Below are positions 20,190 to 32,207 of a DNA stretch of 64,000 nt, piece by piece; the first letter of the stretch is position 1; each line of letters starts with the position of its first letter. The notes under the pieces were generated by a model. The model saw only the letters and a program-made list of their open reading frames with translations. It was not told the DNA's origin and searched no databases. The stretch is from Euborellia annulipes (Eukaryota > Arthropoda > Insecta > Dermaptera > Anisolabididae), in contig JAKCPI010014472.1 of the NCBI GenBank assembly GCA_023213315.1, forward strand, positions 1-64,000, given 5' to 3'. A program made the position numbers and the translations under genes.

Positions 20190-21235
20190 GTTTTATATGG
20201 AAAATAAAAATTTTAATAGAAAAATTCCTCTAAAGCGACTCTTATTTTGTTTTTCCTATATTTTTTAAAGTATTACTCTTTAAATATAGGCTTATGAAGA
20301 TAGTTGAAATATTTACATAGAAATATAAACTTTCAGTCCCATTGGAGGAAATATTGTGGTGCAAAACACGACTAAAAGATTAGAAAAATCGAATTTTTTC
20401 AGTTTTTTTTTTAAATTTCGAATACCCCTAATATATATTTTTAACATCTCTGAATACAAAAAACATATTTACGCACCCCTTGCTCGTCTTCGGCGAGCAA
20501 ATGCATCAGATTTATTCCTGCTCACTGTTTGGAAATTTTTCAAAAATGCAAAATTTTAAAGTTTTAAATTTCTCTGACTTAAAAATTTGAATTTCCCTCT
20601 CTGACTTAAAGTTTTAAATTTCCCACTCTGACTCCACTTCCTGTAAATCTGGTCAATCAGCGAGAGAACAGGCACATATACACAGAGGCAGGAAGTCAGT
20701 GGCTAGCGCTTTATATATAGTATTTATATTCTTTAGTTCTTTAACTTTCTAAAAATCATTCATTCGTTTAAATCTGTTAATTAGGTAACCGAAGTGTATT
20801 TTTTGCCAGACCGAAAACTTTTTTTGTCATAAATTCGTTTATAATTAACAGATTTTCACGAATAAATGATTTTTGCAAAGCTGAAAAACTATAGAATATC
20901 GTACATATATGTTTTTTTACATTCAGGGATAGTAAAATTTATTTAAGGGGTGTCCAAAATTATAAAAAAAAATTGAAAAAATCGATTTTTCTAAACATAT
21001 ATCCGTGTTTTGCACTACTAAATCACCTCCAAAACTTTATATATATTTCTAGGTGTTTCAATTATCTGCATATTTTAAGGGGTCATGTTCTAAAAAAAAT
21101 CTAAGAAATTCAAAATAAGAGCTGCTTTAGAGCTCCTTTTCTATTAAAATTTAATTTTCTCTATATCTCTAAAACTATAGCTGATTTTGGAATCCCATAT
21201 GCCCAGGAATAGCTTTAAATACCCCGCCAGGAGTC
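20190..21235. mobile_element. Long foldback element, about 1 kb
   Basis: Diverged inverted arms at about 20190-20480 and 20900-21200 share stretches such as AGTTGAAATATTTACATAG / CTAGGTGTTTCAATTATC and AAAATCGAATTTTTTC / AAAAAATCGATTTTTC. The middle has a TAACTTTCTAAAAATCATTC segment shared with the 33574-34356 foldback. Single arms of this family occur at about 1600-1840 and 38895-39235. No coding capacity. Confidence 0.55.
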
Positions 21236-21334
21236 CGTTGGACTGTGTTGTATTTTAATTTTTAAGAAGACGGCGATTATCTTTCAAAAAGACAACGTAA
21301 AAATAATTTGTATACCTGGTATATAAATAATCCT

Positions 21335-22016
21335 TTTTTACTTTCTCTTACCTATGTATATATGTAATATATATATAGAGAGAAAGTATTGGATTCATGT
21401 CAAAAATTCGATGTCGAGATTTTGATGGATCTTCACGTTTTGAGGTCCCCTGAATCCAAAAAAGTGGTTTTCGCGACATGGTCTGTCTGTGGGTGGGTGG
21501 GTGGGTGTGTGTGTGGGTGTGTGTTCAATTTTAAGCATGAAGGAATTGAGCTACGAGGTTGAAATTTTATATTAAAGTTAAACACCCCCCGGGACCGGAA
21601 AAATAAGCTTTTAATCAAAATCGGCCAAAGAGTACTAGTACTTTACTGATGTACTTTTTCAGTTTTTTTCGATTTTCTCAAAATTTGCTCCAACGATTTT
21701 TTTTAAAATGCAAAAATCAATTATTTTTTAGATGCTCTTTAAAATGTATATTCTCATTTTGCAATTGAAATCTTCTGAAGACCACTTTACTCTTGTACTC
21801 CATAGAAAAGATAGGAGATATGGTTGCCATGGCAACAAAATATAAATATTTTGCCATACTTATAAATTTTACAACTTGAAAATCGAATGTACCGTACTGT
21901 CGGAAACTAAATACATGTCGACACAAAAAATCTGGTGAGACAAGCACAGAACACAACTTTCGATTACCGAAGGTAAGAGAAAGTTGTGTCTGTGCGCCAG
22001 TCACACCAGATTTTTT
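21335..22016 (+). mobile_element. HPE element, complete
   Basis: End A at 21339-21388, CGCGACATGGTCTGTCTGTG, a GGGTGGGTGGGTGTG microsatellite, TACTAGTACTTTACTGATG, GTTGCCATGGCAACAAAAT, and hairpin B at about 21929-22016. Flanked by T-rich sequence on both sides. Confidence 0.9.
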
Positions 22017-22474
22017 ATTATATTATCAATGACAAAACAAATTCTTACATTTGCTTAATTTTCACTAAAAAAAATTTGCTAGTTCCTTAATAAAATAAAA
22101 GTACGTAAACGCATTAAATTTATTTTCCTACATTTTAAATAAAAGCGTTTTTTTTTTTATAATTATCTCCATTAAATTTTTTTATGTTAAGTGATCTCCT
22201 ATTACAATCTGTAAATGTAAGCTTACATTAAATAAAAACTTTGCTTTTAGTAAAGCTCGCCAAAAAAGGGGCAATAATAAAGAAACGCTATTCATTTCAT
22301 GTGAATTCTCAGGTTATACAAAGGCTAGTGAAGAGAAGTTATTTAAAAATTTAAAGTCCTTTTTGCAATTGGAGGACCTTTAGAAACTAAAAAAAAAAGA
22401 AAGAAATTAAGTGTTTCTATTCAAAATACAATAATAGTAAAGAGAGATAAAAAGAATCCTAACATAGCCTATTT
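22017..22474. other. Unassigned AT-rich stretch
   Basis: No gene or classified repeat recognised. Confidence 0.3.
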
Positions 22475-22617
22475 AAAAAAAATCTGGTGTGACTGGTCGC
22501 ACAGCACACAACTTTCTCCTTCCTTCGGTAATCGAAAGTTGTGTTCTGTGCACGTCACACCAAATTTGTTGGGCCGAAATATATTTAGTTTCAGCCGATT
22601 TATTAGAATTCAAGATA

Positions 22618-22867
22618 ATTTTTTTTTTTTTTAAACATTCACACTTTACTCATTCACACTCACACACACATTCACACAGTCTTTTCGGTAACTCAGGCCA
22701 TATAAGACTTTTTACGATAATCGTTGTAATCAATATATCTATTGGTGGGTTCAGGCATTTTTATTTAAGCCATCTGGTATCCAAATGGCTTAAATAAAAT
22801 CTTCGGACTGCCTGGGACGTTTGGTATAGGAGGTAGGCACGCTACCTACTACGCCAAACCCGGGGGC
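22618..22867 (-). mobile_element. SINE-A with exact 14-bp target duplication
   Basis: TAGAATTCAAGATA occurs at 22604-22617 and again at 22868-22881. The insert is 250 bp, starts with poly-T and ends GGGGGC. The B box is deleted (CCAAACGTCCCAGGCAG on the sense strand), so this copy could not be retranscribed by RNA polymerase III. Confidence 0.9.
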
Positions 22868-23204
22868 TAGAATTCAAGATATAAATTTTATAAACATGGG
22901 AGAATATTTATATTTTGTTACCATGGCTACTATTTCACCTATCTTTACTATGAAGTACAAGAGTAAAGTGGTCTTCAGAAGATTTCAATAGCAAAATGAG
23001 AATATACATTTTAAAGAGCATCTAAAAAATAATTGATTTTTGAATTTTAATCAAAATCGTTGGAGCAAATTTTGAGAAAATCGAAAAAACTGAAAAAATA
23101 CATCAGTAAAGTACTAGTACTCTTTAGTTGATTTTGTTTAAAAACTTATTTTCACCCCCTAGGAGGGTGTCTAATTTAAATATAACATTTCAACCTCGTA
23201 TGTT

Positions 23205-23490
23205 GCCCTCGGGCTTGGTATAGTTAGTAGCGCGCCTGCCTTGTATACCAAGTGTCTCAGGTTTGGATCCCAGGCAGTCCTAATCAATCAAAGTCAAATC
23301 TATTTATATATATTTGAATCAAATGATAATTTTATTTAAGCCATTTGGATACTAAATGGCTTAAATAGGAAGGCCTGGGGTCCATCCCAATATATAATTA
23401 GTAAAATACTGAGTATAGTAAAAAGTCTTAAATGGCCTATGTTGCAGAAAAGACTGTGTGTATGTATGTGTGTATGTATGTATGTGTGTA
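23205..23490 (+). mobile_element. SINE-A with internal insertion
   Basis: GCCCTCGGGCTTGGTATAGT, B-box-like GGTTTGGATCCC, internal hairpin and TATGTATGTGTGTATG tail. Between head and body it carries extra sequence including TCTATTTATATATATTTGAA, which occurs again right after the HPE at about 23736. Confidence 0.75.
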
Positions 23491-23491
23491 T

Positions 23492-23627
23492 ACATTTTTC
23501 TTCTGGTCACTTTCGATCTACTGTGTGTGTCCCTGGTGCGGGCGTGTATATCCCTGTGTGTCCCTCAGGGTTCACTATGCAGACCTGCTGCAGGTCTCGA
23601 TCATTTTTAATCATTTTTACTCGGGTA
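23492..23627. mobile_element. Single arm of the 19968-20188 foldback
   Basis: CATTTTTCTTCTGGTCACTT, GTGCGGGCGTGTATATCCCT and TCGATCATTTTTAATCATTT match the right half of the 19968-20188 foldback. Confidence 0.7.
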
Positions 23628-23720
23628 TCCATCAAAATCTCGACATCGAATTTTTGACAATAATCCAATACTTTCTCTCTCTATATATTAAAATATATCG
23701 AGGTAAGAGAAAGTAAAAAA

Positions 23721-26134
23721 AAAAAAAAAAAAAAATCTATTTATATATATTTGAATCAAAGTTTCATCTCATCATTGGCAAAAGAGAGAGAAGTCGCAAA
23801 GGAGAGAAAGAGAGAGAATCAACGAAGAAACATCAAAGTTTTAAACTTGTGATGACGTCTACTAAAACCCAAACCAAAGAAGCTTGAAAGCTTTATTCAA
23901 GGTGGACATTTGAGTTCCCCAGAGGTCAGTCTAAGGGGCAGGGGAGGGGGTGGGGTTCTCTGCTGTGTGTGTGGACCAATGGCTTCTTATTTTAGAAAAA
24001 TATATATATATATATAAATTCTTCAAAGTGAACGAAGACTTTCCAAGTCTCTAAGCCCTAAAAATTTTCCTTTTTTTTTCCCTCATATATAAGAAGTATC
24101 AACATAAGTTATTTATTTATAAAGTTTATTGATAAAAAAAAAGCCAGAGAGAGAAAGGGGGAGTAAGAACTAACTCACTTGCTTCCTTTTCAACCTCATT
24201 CATTCACTTGCGATTGAAAATTTTCTCAATATTTTTTTTTTTTTTTCTAATATTGTACTGATTGGGACATAAGAAATCTTAGTTTAGTAGTGGGGTCAAA
24301 GTTTTAGAAGAAATATAAGAACTTCACTGTATTTTTATTTTATTAAAAATTATCTGACTCCCTCCTCCACCTATTTCTGGTTAGGCATTTAGAGGTTCTT
24401 ATTGCCTATGTTTAAGCGAAAGAGTTTGATTTAATAAAATGGACTATTGCTTTTACTGTGAGATCTTTTAAGGCTGGATCGTCACCAAAAGTGAAATTTA
24501 TTGATATCAATTGTACACAGAACATACAAAAGACATGTGTGCAATGTGCAATTGAAACCAATATATTTCAAAGCTCGATGGTGAAGCTTGTGCATCCATT
24601 TTAATGGACCTAAGCCTTAATACTTAGAAGGTGATCAAGTATTTTTCTTATTAAATTGTTGAGTAGGTCTTAAGGCGAGACAGGAACGAAGGTGGTATGC
24701 ATGATTTTTCCGATAAGATGGCGTTGTGTGTCATAAAAAGTATGCCCAAAAAATCACTTATTTCGAAAATTTGCCAAGAGGTGTCAGAATGGTAGCTAAT
24801 AATATTTAATGCATTTGGTTGATCTTTATAAATGTTATTATATATTATGTATCTTTTATAAAAGCATAAAAATATATAAATAAAGGCCAGATACACGCTA
24901 TTAAGGGATCGGCTATTAGACTAGACTGCCATCTATTGCAAGAATGCTTAACTAATTTGACAGTTAGTTTTTTGAATAAATCGTCTAAGTTTATTTTAAA
25001 AATTTCTTAATTAATATGTGATTAATAATAACAATAAATTCCTTTTTAAATTTAAAAAAAATTAAAGATTATTGGGGCAGATTGTTTTTTTGTATTTGCT
25101 TGATAACAAAAAAATTAATTACGATAATTTTTTAATAAGTCATTAAAAAAATTATAGCTCGATGTCCCAATAATCTCTTATGAATTTAATTCATTTAAAA
25201 AAAAAACCGCATTGAAAAATTCCTTATAATAGTCTAGTTTTTTTTTTAAGTACGTTTAGACGTCGCTCCTGAACCCCCTTAACAAGTTCATGAATAGCTT
25301 GAGTCTGATTTCATTTACTTTTCCACCAAAATACATTAATACATGGGAAGGATGAATAGATAAAATCCGGAGATGATTTTTATACTTTTTCTTAAGTCAT
25401 ATTTAATAATTTTTTAATCTTATAAGTATAAATTAAAACCCAATTTTTCTAAACTTCAACTTGATACTTTCTATTTTTTTTTTTTCATCATAGGGTTTGT
25501 TGTTGTATCAATATAGTAGCTATATATTTTATATTTTGGTATTGATTTTCAATTGTGACCAAACATAATCGGAGACGATTGTTCCAAAAACTATCGATGC
25601 GAGAAAAGAAAAAGAGAGAGATATTTTATTGAAATCGATAAAAACAAACAAAAAAAATTTAATGTTATAATAATGGAAGGCAATTTATTTTAACTTGAAA
25701 CTATTTAATAATATCTTTTAAATAAATTGTTTTGTTAAAGAAGAATACTGAAAGGAAAAAAGCAAAGAAATAAAATCATTTTGTGGTTTTATGAAAGCAC
25801 GATGCAAGTGAAACTTTTTTTTTCGGATCGTAGGCGTTTAACTGAAAATTTTCAGAAAATTATTCAATTAAGGGTATTAAAATCGCGTTTTTAATCTTAA
25901 CTTAATAATTGGAAAATGGGATTGATAATGGGAAATCAATAGGCGCATGTTAAAAACTGAGAACAATATTTATTTAGTAATTGAAGATTTGAATCATTTT
26001 AAATTAATTTAAAAATTATATTTTATCAACGTCATGGCTTGTAGCGTCGCGGCTTTTGACGTGACATGCTGATAGAAGAGCGAAAAAAATTTTAGAGGAT
26101 CAAATACGAATTATAAGACGTTTTAAATGAGCAT
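23721..26134. other. Long AT-rich region, no gene found
   Basis: Contains GA- and TA-rich simple sequence near 23780 and 24000 and poly-T near 24230. Otherwise it is unique AT-rich DNA, presumed intronic. At 26030-26070 the words TGGCTTGTAGCGTC and GACATGCTGAT match the 15-bp-repeat retroposon at 59762-59970. Confidence 0.35.
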
Positions 26135-26400
26135 TGCCACGGGGGTGGTGAGAGGTTAGCGTGCTAACCTCAAATACCAAACGTCGGGGTTCGGACCCCA
26201 GGAGTCCGATGATTTTATTTAAGCCATCTGGATACCAGATGGCTTAAATAAAAATGCCTGGACCCTAAATATATAAATTCATAAATAACGGATATCGTAA
26301 ATGTCTTATATGGCCTGAGCTGCCGAAAAGACAGTGTGAATGTGTGTGTGAGTGTGAGTGTGAATGAGAAAAAAGTGTGAATGTTTTTATAAAAAAAAAA
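26135..26400 (+). mobile_element. SINE-A, full length, with 10-bp target duplication
   Basis: AAATGAGCAT occurs at 26125-26134 and 26401-26410. Between them: GAGGTTAGCGTGCTAACCTC, B box GGGTTCGGACCCC, hairpin AAGCCATCTGG...CCAGATGGCTT, GAGCTGCCGAAAAGACAGTG and poly-A. Confidence 0.9.
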
Positions 26401-26677
26401 AAATGAGCATAAAAATAATACGAATTACCGAGGGGAATAAAAGAATTGTTTTTATATCAGTTATCGGGATTTTTTCTGGGGACAGGCAAATTAGCGGGAA
26501 ATATGAATAATCGGGCTACGAATTATCGAAATTCCACGATTAATGTTAATGCAAATATTGTTGTTTTATAATGTTTAATGTGTAAAAAGTGACGTCATTT
26601 CAGTTTTTTCTTGAGGGGGGCAAAAAAATTTTTTTTTACTTCCTGTGCTACTCAATTTTTATACATATAAACATATA

Positions 26678-27095
26678 CAGGGTGTCCAGAAATAACAGGT
26701 ACCTAGAAAAGGAGATGATTCTACATGGAAAAAATAAGACTTTTTTTTTCCTATAAACTTATATGCCCAGACGCTCCGTTTTCAAGATACAAGGGGTCAA
26801 AGTTGAATTTTGTTTTTTGTTTTTTGCTAATATCTCGAGAACCGTTTGAGATACAATGTTTAGCTTCTGTACATAAAACAAGCGGAATAATGAACACAAA
26901 TCGTGTACAGAAGCTAAACATTGTATCTCAAACGGTTCTCGAGATATTAGCAAAAAACAAAAAACAAAATTCAACTTTGACCCCTTGTATCTTGAAAACG
27001 AAGCGTCTGGGCATATTAAGTTTATAGAGAAAAAAAAGTTTTTTCCATGTAGAATCATCTCCTTTTCTAGGTACCTGTTATTTCTGGACACCCTG
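26678..27095. mobile_element. TA-flanked foldback MITE with CAGGGTGTCC ends
   Basis: The 418-bp element starts CAGGGTGTCCAGAAATAACA and ends in its inverse; TA lies on both sides. Near-perfect inverted arms of almost 200 bp flank a spacer of about 20 bp around 26880-26900. Frames read through it on both strands are mirror images of each other, not genes. The TA duplication suggests mobilisation by a Tc1/mariner-like transposase. Confidence 0.85.
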
Positions 27096-27329
27096 TATAT
27101 ACCTCTATATTTTTATCTATACCATCTTCTATACTTATTTATAAAGAGAGAGTTTGAGTTTGTTTGAATGTAAGGGTTAAACTCAGAATTTACTATTTTA
27201 TTTCAAAACCTTGAGGGGGGCAAATGCCCCTTCTCAAATGACGTCCTGGTGTGTAAACTATTCGAAAGAAAGTCCCCCCTCCTCACCCTTGGCTACCCCC
27301 TCCGAATGTTAAAGATGATAATTAAGTTG

Positions 27330-27540
27330 GTTAAAAAAAAAAAAAAAAAAAAACTTTTTAAATAAATAAATTGAAAAATTTTTTTCTCTTTCTCCTTCTC
27401 TCTTTTAATAAATCCAAATAATTTTATATTTTTCTCGACTATAAATTTTTTAATTAGAAGAGTTGAGAGAAAGAACAAACCCTCGAGGCGATTCTTGTCT
27501 TTAAATCTTTGCCCGGTAAAAAAGTTCAAAAAAAAAAAAA
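27330..27540. repeat. Poly-A and AT-rich low complexity
   Basis: Poly-A at 27332-27352, (AAAT)-like sequence and CT-rich runs near 27385-27400. No gene. Confidence 0.6.
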
Positions 27541-27582
27541 AGGTAGAATTCCATTAAATACTTTGACAACCGACATAAATGT

Positions 27583-27789
27583 TAATGGCAAAAAGAAAGA
27601 GAGAGAGAGGGGGGAGAGAGAGTATGGTCCCCCCCCTCTCTCTCTCTCTTTTGCAAAGTTGGCAGACATTAATCCACATCTCTCTCTCTCTTTCGGGGTT
27701 AATAGTCATCTAAGAGAGAGGGAGGGAGAGAATGCAACTTTCAATCTGACTCTGAGCAAAATTTATTTTTCTGTGTTACCCGTGTGTTG

Positions 27790-27829
<40 letters not shown>

Positions 27830-27830
27830 T
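27583..27830. repeat. (GA)n/(CT)n tracts and (GT)n microsatellite
   Basis: GA-rich 27590-27625, CT-rich 27638-27695, GA-rich 27710-27730, and about 19 GT units at 27787-27826. The 137-codon open frame here is produced by these simple repeats. Confidence 0.9.
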
Positions 27831-27839
27831 TCAACATAA

Positions 27840-28282
27840 TAATCAATTTTAATTTACAAACTTCATTTCATTATGAAAACAAACAAAAACAAAAAAACGT
27901 TTATGAATATAAATCATTTTAATAAATTTTTTTTTTAATAGAATAAAAAAATAAATTTATTTATAAAAGCTGACAATTAAATTCACACACCAAGATACAG
28001 GGCGTTTAATATTTGTAGTAAAAATAAATAAATACACGAAAGGCCTAGGCGCAAATAGATATATTTGAAAGTTTTTAGTGTAGACCAGTATATAATTAAA
28101 ATTAATTCAAAAATTCTTTTTGGTCAATTCTCACTGATGGTAATTGAGGAAGTGAATAAAACGAATTTATTAAAAATTAGTCTTATATTTCAGAGCATCG
28201 TTTGACATCTGGCTGACAAGTTTGTGCAAGTTTCCACTTGTTTCGGCACAGTGAAATGCCGTCTTCAAAACAACTCTTCACT
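27840..28282. other. Unassigned AT-rich stretch
   Basis: No gene or classified repeat recognised. Confidence 0.3.
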
Positions 28283-28412
28283 AATAATCTTATTACCGAG
28301 ACAGCCGAATCAACATTTAATTTTGATTACCTTGAAATATGGTATAAGGAGATTGAAGGTTTTTTATGAATTTTGTTTGTTAAAATTCGGCTGTCTCTGT
28401 AATAAGATTATT
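28283..28412. mobile_element. Small foldback, arms about 28 bp
   Basis: AATAATCTTATTACCGAGAC plus AGCCGAAT at the left is inverted at the right as ATTCGGCTGTCTCTGTAATA plus AGATTATT. A SINE-A inserted exactly at its right edge. Confidence 0.7.
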
Positions 28413-28652
28413 GCCCCCGGGTGTGGCAGTAGTAAGTAGCGTGCCTACCTCCTATACCAAACGTCGCGGGTTCGGACCCAGGCAGTCCGATGATTTTATT
28501 TAAGCCATTTGGATACCAGATGGCTTAAATAGAAATGCCTCAACCCACAATAGATAATATATATTACAACGGTTATCGTCTAAGTCTTAAATGGCCTAAG
28601 TTGCCGAAAAGACTGTGTGAATGTGTGTGTGAGTATGAGAGCGAATGAGAAA
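28413..28652 (+). mobile_element. SINE-A, near full length
   Basis: GCCCCCGGGTGTGGCAGTAG, TAGCGTGCCTACCTCCTATA, B box GGGTTCGGACCC, internal hairpin, AGTTGCCGAAAAGACTGTGT and GTGTGTGAG tail. Poly-A is short. Confidence 0.8.
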
Positions 28653-28757
28653 ATGTCTAATACTTTGAACAATATATTGAAGGAATGTATTAATTTCTAT
28701 GGGTATTGACAAGGATATTTTGAGCTTGGCTCTAAAGCAGAAGTTCCGCGAAAATAT

Positions 28758-29329
28758 ACAGGGTGTCCCAGGTGTCACGCACCCCATTGTTGGGATCGAA
28801 AGAGAAAAATATTCTGAGCCCAAAAATCCATGTTTGGAATTTTTTGATTAAGTAGTTAATTAGTAATTAATTAATAAAAGTGACCAATCAGGAGGCGCTA
28901 CAGAAGAATAGAAAATAAGTGGGATAGTAGTAGATAAATGACAGAGAAGCTTCAGTGAATTGTTTTGGTTAATTGTGTCTTTAATTGTTTAATTTCAAAA
29001 ATTATTATTATTATTTCATTCATTAACTAAAACAATTCAGCTGAAACTTCTCTGTCATTTATTTTGAGATTATTATTTTTGTACTTCAATAATAATTATT
29101 ATTATTTTAATAATTAACCAAAACAATTGACGTGAAGCTTCTCTGTCATTTATCTACTACTATCCCACTTATTTTCTATTCTTCTGTAGCGCGCTCCTGA
29201 TTGGTCACTTTTATGAATTAATTACTAATTAACTACTTAATCAAAAAATTACAAACATGGATTTTTGGGCTCAGAATATTTATCTCTTTCGATCCCAACA
29301 ATGGGGTGCGTGACACCTGGGACACCCTG
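28758..29329. mobile_element. TA-flanked foldback MITE with CAGGGTGTCCCAGGTG ends
   Basis: The 572-bp element is flanked by TA. Arms of about 200-240 bp are inverted (for example CACGCACCCCATTGTTGGGA versus TCCCAACAATGGGGTGCGTG). Part of the arm (CTTCTCTGTCATTTAT) appears a third time in the middle, so the structure is compound. It shares the terminal CAGGGTGTCC with the 26678 element but no interior sequence. Confidence 0.85.
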
Positions 29330-30063
29330 TATATTATCAAATATTATTTCAAATTGCAACTATATACTAAATAACTATTTCAATGGTTTTTTTGTAATTA
29401 AGTGTTCCGCCTGAAAAAAAAGTGTTGCGCACTTGAGAAAAGGTTGGGAGCTCTAAAAGATCAAGCTGGCAGGGAAGTAACTAACCCCGGGATTATCCAC
29501 CGGTTTACTGTTTGTGTTTTGCAGTAGGGTTCAAGATTGCCTTGGCATAAAAAATAGAGATATATAAATTAAAGTGTTCGTTAGGACAAAGAAAAAAAAG
29601 GCCAATCAATCTCTTAATTATTTGTCAAATATAATTTTCGTATCTTTCAAAGCATAAATATTATAAATGGGAATACTTTTTTTTTATTTAATTTTATTCC
29701 ATTTTATAATTTATGACATATGATTAGCTATTTCAAATTGTTATATACACTCCAGAACAAATGCATTCTACCACTAAATCATTTATTTATTTTTTTTTTT
29801 TTTTTTAGGAAAATAAATAAAATTAAGTTTGAAAGTTGAATTTGTGACCCTTTAAAATGGCTCTATCGATTTTGATTAAAATTGTTGTTTATGAATCCTC
29901 ATATAGCATAATTTAATATACTAGAATGAATATAAAGAGAGAGAATGAGTGATTAATGAAAAATGGCATATATTTAACATTTTAATTTTATTAATTTATA
30001 TATTTAACGCTTTGTAGGCCTAAATGAAGATCTTTATCCGATGAGAGAAAGCCTTGCTTGTCA
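29330..30063. other. Unassigned AT-rich stretch
   Basis: Poly-T near 29790; no gene or classified repeat recognised. Confidence 0.3.
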
Positions 30064-30640
30064 TTGGAATGGAAAAGGCGCTGGAAAAGTTGATTTTCGA
30101 TTCTCGGAATCGATTAATCATTTCTGAAAGTCGAGTTTTTGAAAACTCTCTAACTCGTGCTTAGGTGATACTCAGTAAATAATAAATATATTTATTTATT
30201 TATAATATAAGATTTATTACGTATTTAAACATTTTATTAAATACAAACATATTGTTTTCAATATTTTTACAAAAGAATATTTTATCCAGAAATTGCACGT
30301 GATATGCCACCGAACATTAAAATAAAATATGAAAGTTGAGTATCAAAATAAAACATTAAAATTGAGGAATTAAGAATGCAACATATGTTCACTAACCGAT
30401 CTTAGAAAGCGTGTTGATTGGTGTGTTATGTGTAGGTTTTAAAAGAAAGATGAAAGTCAATCAATGAAAACGTTACAAACTATAATACCTTGTAAGAAAA
30501 AAGTCGAAGTTATCCAGTGAGAATCGATTCTAATCGACTTGAAAGAGTTTCAACTCGATTCTAAAAAGTCGATTATTTTCAGTAAATGATCGATTCTTGA
30601 CTAGAGTCAGAGTCATCTTTTCCATTCCTAGTTCGTCAAG
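30064..30640 (+). mobile_element. hAT-like MITE (GGAATGGAAAAG family)
   Basis: Starts GGAATGGAAAAGGCGC and ends in the inverse CTTTTCCATTCCTA. The interior has palindromic CGATTCTCGG / AATCGATTAATC motifs near both ends. Related copies are at 36522, 40930 and 52728, the last with an exact 8-bp duplication. No transposase. Confidence 0.75.
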
Positions 30641-31269
30641 TTAAAAGATTGAAAATTCCAGACAATATTTTTGATCAGGTTGTATTTGTTGATTTTGTGC
30701 ATAAACAAAGGGACAAAGAATATCGTTTTCAAATGTCTATAAGAGAAAAGTAAAAAGTTGTGTGTTGATTTTCATTTTCCTCTCTTTTATTTCATTGATG
30801 TTAATAAATAAGCATCAACTCTAAAAAAAAAAAAAAAAACTTAGGTACTTACTTACATACAACTAGCTATATAAATATATCGCTACTACTTTGAAAAAAA
30901 AAAATGATAAAATGAAATCTTTGAAGAGAAAAATATTCTTTTTTTTAATAGACGATAATATTTTTTTTTCATTTCTAGTATGTTTAATTTAGCAAGCACT
31001 TTATTTAAAATCGCCTTTGAATTTGATTCATGGAAAAACGAATTTTTTGATAAAGATAAAAAAAAAAAATTTATTTTAAATATTCAAACATAGATGATGA
31101 AAATGGAAGAAAATAGAACTAATTTGAACGAAAAAATTTGTTTAACAAACAATTGTAACAGTTTCAAAGTAACGAAAACAAATTGGATGCTATCCTTCTA
31201 TACATAGATAGATAGATAGATTTCTTCGAAGGGGTGTGTGTTGCACTGCGATTTATTATGCCCCCTTTT
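30641..31269. other. Unassigned AT-rich stretch with (GATA)n
   Basis: Poly-A near 30822 and a short GATA microsatellite at 31205-31221. No gene. Confidence 0.35.
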
Positions 31270-32095
31270 TTATCATCCTCCTTCGGTGCAAGTCCCCGTT
31301 CAGAGAATCCTTTCCAGACCGGAGGCTTCCAAAAAGCTGAGGATCTGGCGCAGTTCTAAGGATGGAAGCTCCTTCGAGGACAGAAAATATGCTCCCCATA
31401 TTCTTCTTCTCTTGTGGATCAGGGCTCCACAATTCTTGAGGAGTTGAGCTGGGTTCTCTTCTGCTGATTCAGAGAATCTGATGATTTCTTCAGATGGCCC
31501 CTGAGACTGCAGTGTCCTGTTAAGTATCCCGTCGGCAGGTAAGATACTTGGGTAGCTCGAAGTATTTGGTTCTTGGCCTATACATTCCAGCTCCAGTTCC
31601 TTCAGAAGTTTTTGATCCGTCGGTATACCATTTTATTGAGTAAAGGTCGAGTTGGCGGTTCGATCCCTCTATAAATATAGCAAAATCCAGGGCCAGGCCA
31701 GACTCCCAGAGCGCCCGCCCAATAAGATTTCCATTAGATTTTCCTATCTGGATATGCTCAACCAAGGGCGTATATAGAAATTTTTTTCGGGGGGGGGGGG
31801 GCTGAACTCAAAAATTTTTCCCCGGAAAATTTTTTTTTTTAAGAAACTAAATTTTTTTTCACACGAAATTTTTTGCGGAACATTTTTTCTTTTGCGGAAT
31901 CAAAGTTTTCCACTGCGGAAAAATTTGTTGTGCTGATGTCTGTATATCCCTATATATGTATATGTGTTTGGGAAATTTCGGAGGGGGCCCGGGCCCCCTC
32001 GGCCCCCCCTTATATACGCCCCTGTGCTCAACCATAGATAGGCCATCTTGACAATTGAGAAAGACAAAAATTATTTTCGAAAAAGGTATTTTTTG
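31270..32095 (-). pseudogene. Jockey-like LINE remnant with RNase H domain, split by a MITE
   Basis: On the minus strand, after DGLSMVEHIQIGKSNG and a tryptophan-rich segment, the frame reads WYTDGSKTSEGTGAGMY. This is the first catalytic motif (YTDGSK) of the RNase H domain found at the C-terminus of many insect LINE ORF2 proteins. The frame then breaks near 31520. In other frames a TGHC-like motif and RRRIWGAYFLSSKEL, typical of the C-terminal tail, follow down to about 31275. The middle of the domain is missing and the frame is shifted, so the element is dead. A hAT-like MITE at 31763-32024 interrupts its N-terminal side. Confidence 0.65.
31763..32024. mobile_element. hAT-like MITE with GGGCGTATATA termini inside the LINE
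   Basis: The 262-bp element begins CAAGGGCGTATATA and ends TATATACGCCCCTG, an inverted repeat with one mismatch. TGCTCAAC occurs at 31755-31762 and again at 32025-32032, an exact 8-bp target-site duplication as made by hAT transposases. The interior is poly-G, poly-T and a GC-rich palindrome near 31985-32010, with no coding capacity. Removing it rejoins the LINE frame. Confidence 0.75.
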
Positions 32096-32207
32096 GTATC
32101 CAAATGGCTTAAATAAAATCATCGGACTGCCTGGGGTCCGAACCCGCGACTTTTGGTATACGAGGTTAGCACGCTAACCCCTACATCAAGCCCCGAGGGC
32201 CTTATTC
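32092..32207 (-). mobile_element. SINE-A 5' half
   Basis: TTTGGTATCCAAATGGCTTA, B box GGTCCGAACCC, GAGGTTAGCACGCTAACCCC and AAGCCCCGAGGGC. The tail half is absent: the copy begins at the internal hairpin, next to the LINE remnant. Confidence 0.75.

Larger units (their letters stand above)
22475..23720 (-). mobile_element. HPE element carrying two SINEs and a foldback arm
   Basis: Hairpin B opens it at 22482-22561 and end A closes it at about 23668-23715. The body is split by SINE-A (-) at 22618-22867, SINE-A (+) at 23205-23490, and a foldback arm at 23492-23627 that replaces the usual middle. Confidence 0.8.

Noticed and set aside
26725..27091. Open frames of 100-110 codons on both strands with the same peptide
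   Set aside because: They are mirror images produced by the long inverted arms of the TA-flanked foldback.
27509..27922. 137-codon open frame
   Set aside because: Built from GA, CT and GT simple repeats; no domain, no splice or start context.
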